Shown here: piece after piece, positions 40,358 to 49,490 of the stretch | Numbering within the stretch: the stretch's first letter is position 1 | Layout of the letters: each line of letters opens with the position of its first letter | From: Theocolax elegans | Taxonomy: Eukaryota > Arthropoda > Insecta > Hymenoptera > Cerocephalidae | DNA: 64,000 nucleotides | Assembly (NCBI GenBank): GCA_026168455.1 | Contig: CM047431.1 | Span: 26,072,965-26,136,964 of the forward strand | Direction: 5' to 3' | Notes under the pieces: generated by a model | Told to the model about the DNA's origin: nothing | Database searches by the model: none | Seen by the model: the letters and a program-made list of their open reading frames with translations, nothing else | Position numbers and translations under genes: made by a program

Positions 40358-40870
40358 CTATTTTTCTTTAACCGTTGGTATTGACGGTGACCAAGCGATA
40401 ATTTCCTTCCAGACTTGCTCGTTTCCGATATACTCTCTAGGAACCGATGCCTGACGAAGCAGCGTAGCAAACTGAGCACGTCCCGAAGGCGGTGGTCTTT
40501 TTCTATTTCTTACAGCGTCATTCACTAAATCGATTATATTCATACCTTTCTCGGACACGCCATCTATCATTAGCTTTCCATTTTCATTCCACGAAGCTTT
40601 ACCATGCCTTCTTAAGTATCGCAACAAATGTTCCGCTTGTGATTGAAACTTGACTGGAACGCTATCAACTACAAATCTGTCAAGATCTTTGTTTGTTTCT
40701 TCGATTGAAGGTACTTCGTTAACATTCACATCATTGAAATTTTCAATTCTTGCTTCGTTATTTTTAAAGTGTAGGTATCTTTGTAATACCTGTCCATCCA
40801 ATTTTACCTGCTGCTTCATTCGTTCCACACTTTCTTGAGGTACAAGTACCATTTTTCTTGCGTGCTCCAT
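40358..40870 (-). CDS. Polinton virion-like protein, truncated by a stop
   Basis: A 170-aa product with an N-terminal coiled region, then HLLRYLRRHGKASWNENGKL, a GMNIIDLVNDAV segment, and PSGRAQFATLLRQASVPREY. This order is seen in a conserved Polinton protein of unknown role. TAG at 40,358-40,360 ends it, but the same frame stays open for about 55 more codons to a stop at 40,190-40,192. That stretch has a Lys/Arg then Ser/Glu-rich linker and ends in an aromatic GFFDKWKRLEEFF, so the stop is probably a mutation or a readthrough site. Confidence 0.6.
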   Translation of the reverse strand: MEHARKMVLVPQESVERMKQQVKLDGQVLQRYLHFKNNEARIENFNDVNVNEVPSIEETNKDLDRFVVDSVPVKFQSQAEHLLRYLRRHGKASWNENGKLMIDGVSEKGMNIIDLVNDAVRNRKRPPPSGRAQFATLLRQASVPREYIGNEQVWKEIIAWSPSIPTVKEK

Positions 40871-40873
40871 ATT

Positions 40874-41227
40874 TCACTTTGATACGAGACTTGCTAAAAC
40901 TGTACCGATCAAAGGTGCTAAAAGTGCAGGTAAAAAGCCTCCTCGTTGAACAATTAGTTTCTTCTTACGTGTCAAATTAACATCACGTTCAGCTAACTTG
41001 CGTAAAATCGGCGCATGTTTACGTAGTCGCGATTTATGATCTTTACTAAAAGGTACGTTACCAACCAACACGTTTAAAGCACATTCACAAATATGTTTAA
41101 CTAGTTTAGAGTCAGCTTTCGCAAGTAAAGCTTTTCTTTGTTCCTCGGTCAAATGGTACAATGCTCTCAAAACAATCGCAGTCTTCGTGTTGAATGGTGC
41201 TCGTCGACGAGTTTTCGATGCCATCAT
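40874..41227 (-). CDS. Small basic protein with hydrophobic C-terminus (adenovirus core X-like)
   Basis: A 117-aa product. The N-terminal 90 residues are basic and helical, and the C-terminus has the pattern RGGFLPALLAPLIGTVLASL. A basic body followed by Gly-Gly and a short hydrophobic helix is typical of adenovirus core protein X and related adintovirus/Polinton proteins. It may condense DNA or disturb membranes in the particle. Its ATG overlaps the end of the ATPase gene by 4 bases. Confidence 0.6.
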   Translation of the reverse strand: MMASKTRRRAPFNTKTAIVLRALYHLTEEQRKALLAKADSKLVKHICECALNVLVGNVPFSKDHKSRLRKHAPILRKLAERDVNLTRKKKLIVQRGGFLPALLAPLIGTVLASLVSK

Positions 41228-41907
41228 AGAGAGACGACTGGTAGCTGATTCGCATAATCACCGTGTTTTATTTTTTTCCGTTGCACATACACGAAATGGT
41301 AAGAATCATCGGGGAAGATGGATGCCCGAAACCGACAGTTGTCGGGCGTATTTTGTTTCAAATCAAGTAAAAGATAACCATATGGTTGAGAAGTTGCATC
41401 TCCGTAGGCCTCTCTGAGAAATCGTGTATCTTCTGGATATATTTGGCGTGCCAGATAATTTATCTGTGCACGATCGCGCAAATTCCTGAATAGTACAATA
41501 TAATGAGCGTTCAATGATACATCACGTTGACCCTTACCTTGATGAAAAATATTTTGCGTTATAAATATAATGCTTAAATTGTTATGATGACTTCCTTTGG
41601 TAAATAAATTAACGATCGCACCGCCGTCGGAAGACGATTCGCGCATCAAGTCGTCGATAACTATTAATTTCGGTCGAGGATCATTAGCGTAGTCGGCACT
41701 TTGTGGTAGCCCTTCACGGAATTCTATATCGTTGCCTAAATCTCTATATCCTGACTGCCATTCGGTATAATAAAAAATCTTTCGCTCAATTTTCGTATCG
41801 CACATGTAGTTGATGTTTTTAATAAATTTTTTAACAAACACCGTCTTGCCACAACCAGTGGGACCGCTTAAAATTGATGTGAATGGATGTTGCCATCTTG
41901 TATCCAT
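41224..41907 (-). CDS. FtsK/HerA-type packaging ATPase
   Basis: A 227-aa genome-packaging ATPase. Walker A GPTGCGKT is at residues 15-22, Walker B LIVIDDLM at 81-88 with Asp85-Asp86, and the sensor-like IIFITQN at 113-119. The short length and SGPTGCGKT start fit the A32-like ATPases of Polintons. It would pump the genome into capsids. It starts at the ATG at 41,907, next to a GC-rich intergenic segment that may hold its promoter. Confidence 0.92.
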   Translation of the reverse strand: MDTRWQHPFTSILSGPTGCGKTVFVKKFIKNINYMCDTKIERKIFYYTEWQSGYRDLGNDIEFREGLPQSADYANDPRPKLIVIDDLMRESSSDGGAIVNLFTKGSHHNNLSIIFITQNIFHQGKGQRDVSLNAHYIVLFRNLRDRAQINYLARQIYPEDTRFLREAYGDATSQPYGYLLLDLKQNTPDNCRFRASIFPDDSYHFVYVQRKKIKHGDYANQLPVVSL

Positions 41908-41939
41908 GTTTCCTACTGATAAAATCTACCAGAAAATTC

Positions 41940-42113
41940 AACATTTTATCTTGCGTCGTTTACGCCTCTGTCGAGGAGCTAGGTTACCGCGGTTTGTCTC
42001 TCCCGCGCGCGGCCGCTCGCAACTAGCGTTTAGCGCTTTGCCTACTGCTCAAGCATCTCGAACCGCCCAACTCGCGCTTCACACTGTACTCTGCTGTTCA
42101 GGCAAGAGTTAAA
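41940..42113 (-). promoter_or_regulatory. GC-rich island between polymerase and ATPase genes
   Basis: About 170 bases rich in CG dinucleotides and in palindromic GCGCGCGGCCGC, inside an otherwise AT-rich, gene-packed element. It is the largest gap in the 33.9-46 kb gene block and lies immediately upstream of the ATPase-to-capsid cluster, so a late promoter is a reasonable guess. No coding match on either strand. Confidence 0.4.
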
Positions 42114-42640
42114 TTATGTATCATTTGAAACCGTGTAACCATAAAAAAAACTTTTATTTAAACCAATAAATTTTCTTTTTCCATAAACAGGTCTGCACAT
42201 TTTTTTTTCAGGTTGCGAAATAACATCGTGAAATCTTGTACGACGTATCGATTGAGTATTTACGTTTATCCTCTCTCTGTCACCCTCTGTCATCTGTCGA
42301 ATAGTTCTAAAATTGATCAACTGCTTTGCATTGTAATTCAGTCTAATACCTTTTACTTTGCATGTAGAATATTCATCTCCGGCGGTTGTCTTATATTTGT
42401 ACGCGTAAAATTTTGGGCCTCCCGATATAAAAGATGTAATGTACGTAACTGTACCGTATTCTGACATTTCATCAGTTAGATCTCCGAGCATCGTACCAGT
42501 TGGTAAATCATTTGCACCGGGTTTACTAACGTAAAAAACAGAGTCCGTGTCATAATATAATACGGAAGGACCCATCTCCTGTAAATATCCAAATAATTTC
42601 AATCTGGCTTGAGCTGTTGTAAATGCCGCTACGACAACGT
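42114..42640 (-). pseudogene. polB: DNA polymerase B, C-terminal part (shifted frame)
   Basis: Contains polymerase motif C, VLYYDTDSVFY, with the two catalytic aspartates, then thumb sequences (KVKGIRLNYNAKQLINF) and a terminal YGKRKFIGLNKSFFYGYTV. It continues the product of 42,629-46,006 after a one-base loss near 42,640. The polymerase needs motif C, so the upstream frame alone would be inactive. Confidence 0.85.
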
Positions 42641-45600
42641 TTCATTTTTATAGCACCAGGATGTATAAACCGTTTCATCATTAACGGGTACGATACTGTT
42701 TACACTTATTTCCGGGTCAACTAATAAATTGACTAATTCTTTAGGATCTTTAGTAACTTCTGTTTTCGACATATTTTCTCGTTGTGCTAACTTACCCCAA
42801 AGGGAATTTAAGCATAATTTGGCCAGATACCTTAAAGCAGGATTAAATTTTATTTTGTTTTTATCTATACGAATACCCTCACACGATTCAAGATCTTTTA
42901 GGTAATTATTTTTGTCATCGTCTGTTAAACATTCTGGAGGATATCCTGATGCTTCCGTTTTCCGTTTAAAAAATTCATTTATATATTCAGTAAAAATCCC
43001 TCCTGTTTTGGTAGATGGGTCATACTGTGTCATTTCGTATTCCCAAATTTCATAAACGTGTATTATCACGTACCCCATTTCTATAGCTTTCTTGACTTCT
43101 TCGGATACCCACGTACCACTTAAGACCCTATCTTTTGTATCATTATGCGGGCAGTCAACTTGTACCAACTGTTCACAACACATTCGGCACAACGGAAAAA
43201 TTAATTTACCGTGCATTCTTACTGGTAAGACAGGGTGGTATAGGTTACGAGGTGGTAATATATCACACATTATAAGACCGTTAACTTTGGAAATGTCAGT
43301 TTTACTGTTCATGAATTTGTAACATTGTTCTTCGCCCACATATATCGTTGGATGACCCAATGGGTATTTTCCTCTTTTACATATGTAAGGATAAAGTGAA
43401 CAAACATCAACGTATTTAATTTTTTCCATTGGATTGCAATCATATATTTTTACGTTATTATCTTTACGTCCACCGAAGAATGCGTCACGGGGATCAAGAG
43501 GTTTTTGTAAAATTGTTGATGAAATAGCTTTTAAAAAATTTTTCATTTCATCGTTGCTCGAAATCTGTTCTTGGAAAGTACACTCCCAAATTTCAATTAA
43601 TTCATAATTGTGTGTTTTGATTCTCTCACTGGTAAAACAAGTTTTTTCGTACCGTTTATCCATTGTTTCGCCGGTTGATAAAAGCTTATCTCTATTAATT
43701 CTGTGACAACGAGAACAACCATGCCAAAAGCATCCGTGAAATTGAAGAACTATTCCACGATGTTGGTCATTCTGATTAGGCTCGCAATATCCATCTACCA
43801 AAATACCTTCCAAAAGCCTTTTCTCGCGTGATTTTCCTGCATGTATGACTCTACGTTTTAAAACCTTTTGTTCCATCCAATACAACCATTGTATAGCTTT
43901 TACAGATTGATTGTCTTTTCTTCGATAACCACCACTAGGTACAACACCTATTTGATTATCTTTCAAAAAATTTTTTCGATATACACGCAAACAAGTTGAT
44001 GCTATGGTCGTACAGTCAATAAAAGGATCGACACTGTAGTCTATAAACATCTCTCGAAAGGTCAGACATGCCAATCTCAGAATGTTTACATCTTGCTTAA
44101 AATATTTAACAATTTCTTCTTTAAAATTGAAAACGTATCCGACTTGTGTTTGCGTGGTGTACCACTCCAAAAAAATTGCTCTTTCTTTGTCACCCATAGC
44201 ATCGACACCATATGCTGATGTAGGTGGAAGAGGACCTACATAGTTTTCGTTTTCAGCTGTATTAAAAAAATGTGGAAATGTTCCTTTTTCGATTCCTGAT
44301 AAACCAAACGCTTTAGGTAGACTGCTTAAGGGCATATGAAAAAAATTTAAACTATCAATGAATTTAACGTTCATAATACTCATCGAAATAATTTTGGATC
44401 CGTTTAGGATGACGGTAGGTGCAACCCTGTCACAATACTTCTCTACAAGATACTTAAAAATAAATTGAGCGTCGAAACCTTGAGAATTGTGAGCGATGCA
44501 AATAATTTTTGAGTATGTGTCTCGTCTGGTAACAGCCAACTCTACAAATTCTTTTACTGGATCTCTAGTAAATACGTATTCCCTTATACCACAATAACTA
44601 CACATATTTGTAATTTCAGTATCTTGAAGACAAAAAGTACATGCTTGTTGAACTACACCTAAATTTACGATGTGTATCTTTTTATTTTCATCACCCGCTA
44701 CCTGCATTGTTTGCTGTGTTTCAAAATCATAAAAGAAATACAAATTTTTGGGTGCGTTTAATTGATCATTTTTAATCGGTTTTATGTAACAAAAATGATT
44801 TGATGCTAAATACTCTTTACATACTTTACAAAAAGTGACTTCACATTCGTGTTTCTTATTACGATTTTTAGAACGTACAGTTTGTAAACATTTTACGCAT
44901 CTTCTAATCATTTCGCAAACACTAGACGATTTATTAAATGAATTTTTTCTTAAATGATTTTCGAAGCAATGATCTCCAAAAAAATCTCTCAAACACGTCA
45001 AACATTTTTTTGTAACACTAATTACTTCGCAAGCTGGAATTTTCATACATTTATAACATTTATTGGAACATCTATGATCCTCAACATTTTTGTACGTTTT
45101 GTTGCAAGGAATGCAATAACCTCTGGAACCGCTTGCCGCTAGTAAATTCAAAATAGGTTGGTAGTGTCTCGATGTTTCATAGTACATAATCCTTAAAGTA
45201 TAATTAATCTGTTTATTTATATCTATGACAAATTTTGCTCCATCATAAATTGGTAAATATCCAAGACCAAAATGTCTAAAAGAGTATATCACTAATGCTA
45301 CACCGAGCGGAGCGAAAAACTTTTGAAAATTGTGAATTTCATCGAGCCCACATCCTGAAGCCGGAATATTTACGTTTGCCTGTCGTACTAGATCCAAAGC
45401 TGCTTTTTTTTGTACACTGCTATTACTTCGGCGTATACTGTTCCAACGTTCATGCAGTTCCCCTGAACGAATTTGACCTCTAACATGATATGCGTAACTT
45501 GTAACGAGCGAACGCGGTAAACACAGATTGTCATCATTCTTGATGGATAAAATTGATTTTTTGCTTACCGATTCTTCGTTTAACGCTACGCGACCTGCAC

Positions 45601-46006
45601 CTCTCACGTCATTCACAATATTGCATTTAAAAGTCAATAGGTTATCCATACCAAATTCCGCTCCACTCTGCGTCACGTTAAATATCATATTCCATAATTC
45701 GTCTGCGTTAAAAGCATGAATAGGTCTATAAGATAACCAAAGAGGTCCATGGTTGAGACTATTCGAGTCCATTGTGATACCGATAAAATTGGTGGCAGTA
45801 CGACCATTGACGAGTTTTGCATGCAATTCTCTTACTGCGCTTTCCAGCCATTCTAAAATATTGTATCCTTCTGGAACATTCGCTATACGTCCTTGAATCT
45901 CAACACCTTCTAATCCAAAGCGTTGATAAAAACGTGACGTTTCACTTTGGATTAAAAATCGTGGATTATTGGTACCACCACCTTGTCCGATTTGTATTTC
46001 ACATTC
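42629..46006 (-). CDS. polB: Protein-primed DNA polymerase B, main part
   Basis: Family B polymerase of the protein-primed type, which replicates the linear element. There is a Cys-rich region (roughly residues 235-350, counting from 45,826). The exonuclease motifs are FYDFETQ (near 367), IAHNSQGFDAQF (near 445) and YFKQDVN (near 575). Polymerase motif A is DVCSLYPY (near 808) and motif B is LNSLWGKLAQ (near 1010). The frame closes at 42,629 by a one-base loss before motif C. There is no ATG at the 5' end: the frame stays open past 45,826 to 46,006, where TTTTCAG gives a phase-1 splice acceptor, so a 5' exon is missing from this call. Confidence 0.93.
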   Translation of the reverse strand, partial: ECEIQIGQGGGTNNPRFLIQSETSRFYQRFGLEGVEIQGRIANVPEGYNILEWLESAVRELHAKLVNGRTATNFIGITMDSNSLNHGPLWLSYRPIHAFNADELWNMIFNVTQSGAEFGMDNLLTFKCNIVNDVRGAGRVALNEESVSKKSILSIKNDDNLCLPRSLVTSYAYHVRGQIRSGELHERWNSIRRSNSSVQKKAALDLVRQANVNIPASGCGLDEIHNFQKFFAPLGVALVIYSFRHFGLGYLPIYDGAKFVIDINKQINYTLRIMYYETSRHYQPILNLLAASGSRGYCIPCNKTYKNVEDHRCSNKCYKCMKIPACEVISVTKKCLTCLRDFFGDHCFENHLRKNSFNKSSSVCEMIRRCVKCLQTVRSKNRNKKHECEVTFCKVCKEYLASNHFCYIKPIKNDQLNAPKNLYFFYDFETQQTMQVAGDENKKIHIVNLGVVQQACTFCLQDTEITNMCSYCGIREYVFTRDPVKEFVELAVTRRDTYSKIICIAHNSQGFDAQFIFKYLVEKYCDRVAPTVILNGSKIISMSIMNVKFIDSLNFFHMPLSSLPKAFGLSGIEKGTFPHFFNTAENENYVGPLPPTSAYGVDAMGDKERAIFLEWYTTQTQVGYVFNFKEEIVKYFKQDVNILRLACLTFREMFIDYSVDPFIDCTTIASTCLRVYRKNFLKDNQIGVVPSGGYRRKDNQSVKAIQWLYWMEQKVLKRRVIHAGKSREKRLLEGILVDGYCEPNQNDQHRGIVLQFHGCFWHGCSRCHRINRDKLLSTGETMDKRYEKTCFTSERIKTHNYELIEIWECTFQEQISSNDEMKNFLKAISSTILQKPLDPRDAFFGGRKDNNVKIYDCNPMEKIKYVDVCSLYPYICKRGKYPLGHPTIYVGEEQCYKFMNSKTDISKVNGLIMCDILPPRNLYHPVLPVRMHGKLIFPLCRMCCEQLVQVDCPHNDTKDRVLSGTWVSEEVKKAIEMGYVIIHVYEIWEYEMTQYDPSTKTGGIFTEYINEFFKRKTEASGYPPECLTDDDKNNYLKDLESCEGIRIDKNKIKFNPALRYLAKLCLNSLWGKLAQRENMSKTEVTKDPKELVNLLVDPEISVNSIVPVNDETVYTSWCYKNETLS

Positions 46007-46308
46007 TGAAAATTTTTAATTATTTCTTTAAAGATAACAGTATGCATTTAACGTTTTTCAATCTAAATTTTAAAAATGATTTCATAGCTTTTAAAAAGAC
46101 GAGTAGTAATTCACTCGTTCGTAGCAACGTCAAAATAATTGTGTCAAAATATATAATACAAATATAAAATTTTGTTCTTTTTTAGTTATAAATTTACAAG
46201 TCTTTTAACAATTAAACAACAATATTCAATTTGGAGCTGCCATTTTTGGAACGGGGCAAACTTTTTCTATTGGTGTCAACTTATAGATACATTAAAATTA
46301 CCAATAGT

Positions 46309-46485
46309 TTATTTAATTTATAACAATAAATTTCATATATTTGATTGTTTATGGTTTCTTTTAATTAAACCTAAAGTTTCTTTTTTAGATTAAAACAAAT
46401 TTTTTTAATTTTATCTGTTTTTCTATTTAATATTTAAAGAAATGTGATTTTGAGTTACTGAGGTGTCCAGCTATTGGTATATTTT
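46309..46485 (+). repeat. Internal inverted repeat, arm A
   Basis: Matches the complement of 49,318-49,490, including ACAATAAATTTCATATATTT, GATTGTTTATGGTTTC, and AAATGTGATTTTGAGTTACT. The second arm directly abuts the inner edge of the right terminal repeat. The 222-base frame 46,172-46,393 is not coding. Confidence 0.8.
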
Positions 46486-46681
46486 TATCTCAGAATTTTT
46501 TAATAACTGATATAGAGAATTCAGAATTATATCAAAAATTAAAAAATTAATTTCATGTTACAGAAAAATTACATTTTAAATTAGGTTTATTTCTGAAGAA
46601 TCAGTATATGAAATTTTAAGTAGATTGTACACCTTTTTATTCTAAAAATTGTTTACAAATACATTTTTTACAATTTGAGTA

Positions 46682-48106
46682 TTACGTACGTTCGTTATTA
46701 ATATCATCATCGTCTGTTTGGCATGATTCTGTTTCACTTCCGCAATCTTCCTTTTCACTTTCGGTGCTATCACTATCCGATGATGACAGATTAATAATGT
46801 CCACACATACTTTACTTAACGATGGTTTAATATCTCGTACTGTAATTAATTATAAAAAATTACTTACTAATACCTCTCAATAAATCACTTAAAATTTTTA
46901 CGGTATAAATATTACAGGGTTTGGGTCGAATTTGTCAAAGCCTCATTAAAAATATGTGCGATATTTCGAATTTTAAAAATTAAAGATACAGTTTCTTTAA
47001 TTTGAAACAAGAAAAATATAATCGTCATTATTTCGAAAGTAATAAAATCTTCAGTTATTTTGTATTTAGTTCAATATTTCGAATTGCAAGTAGTAAATAC
47101 ATTATTTCGTATATTATTGTGTATTCTAATTTTTTAAATTCGAAATATCGCACATATTTTTAATGAGTCATCGACAAATCACACACCCCTCACTCAATAT
47201 TACTATATAATAAAAATTACGTACCTTCATTAGTATTGCAGGCATCGTCTGTTTCACATGGTTTGGTCTCATTTTTACAGTCTTCTGTTTCACTTTCGTT
47301 GCTATCACTATCTGATGGTAGTTCAATAATCTCCGTGCATACTCTACTTGATGAAGGTTTAACATCTCGTACTATAATTAATTATAAAAATTTTACTAAG
47401 TCCTCTAAATATATTGAATAAATATGAAACGTTTTTAAATTACCATTGTTTACAGCACATTCCGGTATTAAATTATCATCTTCCGATGTTCTACTTGTCG
47501 ATGGTTCATTATCTTTCACTGTAAATAATTACAAATAAAGTGATTTACTAACACTTTTAAATAGATTTAATAAATATTAAACACTTTTAAATTAACACCT
47601 TTTAAATCACATTTTGATATTAAACCATCACCTTCTAAATCCTCCTCCATTTGAAGTAACACTGTAAATATAATTAATTTCTCGTTACATTACTCTGATA
47701 CATATAAATTCAGCGTAATAATGACGAAGAATCTCGATAGGTACTTACAATATTTTTGTAAAATCTCATTTGCCTCAAGATGTCCTTGAGGATACAAACG
47801 TTTGATAACACTTATCACAATTTCTAAAATATATTTGTTTTGAAAAAGGCCTAATTTATATAATTTTGTTATGGTAGTTAAACGGCAATGTAACAAAATG
47901 GATTTCAATTTCTTTAAAATCACGTTCGTTTGTAAAGAATACAAATCGCTTCTTTTCATATTTTGCGCTATAGTACGAATCATAGGTTCGTAATTGATCA
48001 CAATACGAAGAACACAAAAAAACACGCTAACCGCGTGAAGCTTTGTTACGCGTTTCATGACTTGCAGAAGAACTGATTGAATAGCTTTGTAAAATATAAT
48101 ATACAT
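46682..48106 (-). CDS. Five-exon Polinton accessory gene with SUMO-interaction-like repeats
   Basis: Exons on the minus strand: 48,106-47,749, 47,661-47,599, 47,518-47,444, 47,371-47,225, 46,839-46,682 (stop TAA 46,682-46,684). Every junction has GT..AG and phase 1, and the frame stays open across all five, giving about 266 residues. Exon 1 (1-119) is helical and basic without a known domain. Exons 3-5 are diverged copies: they start VKDNEPSTSR, VRDVKPSSSR and VRDIKPSLSK. Exons 4 and 5 contain EIIELPSDSDSNE and DIINLSSSDSDST, a hydrophobic core with an acidic/serine tail as in phospho-regulated SUMO-interacting motifs. ATG at 48,106 is the first in frame. Function unknown. Confidence 0.7.
46942..47168. 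mobile_element. MITE-like palindrome within the last intron
   Basis: Inverted ends CTCATTAAAAATATGTGCGA and its complement lie 227 bases apart inside the intron between exons 4 and 5 of the accessory gene. A partial copy lies at 48,440-48,600. No coding content. Confidence 0.6.
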
Positions 48107-48339
48107 TATATACTTTGAAATAGACACTCGACAACTGCTGAATAATGAACTTTATATATTTTACGTTTGAGGAAATCTTGTCATCTTAACTGATTCATCG
48201 TATCGTACAATTTTATTATAAACGAGTGGTTGAGAAATTAAAACAGCTATGTTTTAAAACATCATTCATGTTAACTTATCACCTTACAGTATAAACTTAC
48301 GATATATAGAAATTTATTGTGAAAATATAAAAATGAAAT

Positions 48340-48615
48340 TTCATACTGTAAAAGTAAGAACAAACCGTGTGAAACAGACGATGTCGATAATACTAATAAA
48401 TGTACGTCATTTTTTATTATAAAGTAATATTAGGCTGGATCCAATTTGACGAAGACTTATTAAAAATATGTGCGATATTTCAAATTTTAAAATTAGAAGT
48501 GTAGTTTCTTTAATTCTTACGAGAAATAGAGAAATTATTATTTCGAAAGTAACAAAATTTTCAGTCATTTTGTATTTTGTTCAATATTTCGAATTCCAAA
48601 TAATAGATAAATAAC
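48340..48615 (+). repeat. Inverted partial copy of exon 4 and its intron
   Basis: GTGTGAAACAGACGATG on the plus strand, followed by AATACTAATAAATGTACGT, mirrors the 3' end of exon 4 and its donor (minus strand, 47,210-47,260). It then runs into a copy of the MITE body (GTTTCTTTAATT..., ATTTCGAAAGTAA...). The exon copy faces away from the gene and has no open frame of its own. Confidence 0.6.
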
Positions 48616-49317
48616 TTTTAAAATATTTTTTTGTTCATTTATATATCTGAATGAAAGTTAAATTCAAATATTTGCGAGTGATATAGTTGTCTGTAATACC
48701 GATTATATATTCTTGGTCAATTATATAGTTCCCTGCATTATCGGTATTTTTTCTAGTCAAATTCTGTGATCATTTTAAAAGGTATTCAGTTGAATATTTG
48801 TATTACAGGCGTGTGTATCGTCCTATACGCAATTTTATTGAATGTTTGTATGTTTCTTTGTTTTTTTAATGTTTGATTATTTACTTAATTTCAATGAACA
48901 TTTAATTGAAATATTAAATTAATTAATTTTTAATCAATTATTATCAATTAAAAGAGAAAAAAAAAAGTGATGTCGACTGCCTTCTTATTTTTGTGAGTAT
49001 TCTGTCAATTAATTATTTAGTCTTGTTGCTATGTTATTATTTAAAAATTGTAATATATTTGAATTTTATAGATATGTAATGACATGTAGAAATACTTGAC
49101 AATTTCATAAACACTATGTGATAATAAAGTAAAATACTTTTTTGTTCATGACGATTATACTTATTCAATGTATTAATTATTATTAATAAAGTTTATCATC
49201 TGAAGATGGAGACAAATAAGTCTTCAAAACGTTATGCATTTAGATATTCAAATTGACACTTTAAAGCAATCGATAATTATAACCAAAAATTTTAGTTAAG
49301 AAAAAAATTGTAAGGTA
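48616..49317. other. No gene seen; AT-rich inner flank of the Polinton right end
   Basis: AT-rich, with a poly-A/G stretch at about 48,950. No coding signal or clear repeat in this 700-bp segment. Confidence 0.4.
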
Positions 49318-49490
49318 AAAAAGTACCAATAGCTGAACACCGCAGTAACTCAAAATCACATTTCTATAAATATTAAATAGAAAAACCAGATGAAATTAAA
49401 AAATTTGTTTTCACCTAAGAAATAAACTTTATGGAAGGAAACCATAAACAATCAAATACATGAAATTTATTGTTATAAATTAAAGAAAAT
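49318..49490 (-). repeat. Internal inverted repeat, arm A'
   Basis: Complement of 46,309-46,485. It ends exactly where the right terminal repeat begins, so the subterminal sequence of the right end has been copied inward in opposite orientation. Confidence 0.8.

Noticed and set aside
33943..46006. An endogenous nudivirus/bracovirus or adenovirus segment
   Set aside because: The retroviral-type integrase, terminal inverted repeats and 6-bp duplication identify a Polinton; the adenovirus-like protease and core proteins are shared by that class.
45817..46393. Plus-strand frames at the 5' side of polB
   Set aside because: They are complements of polB coding and of the inverted repeat; no motif.
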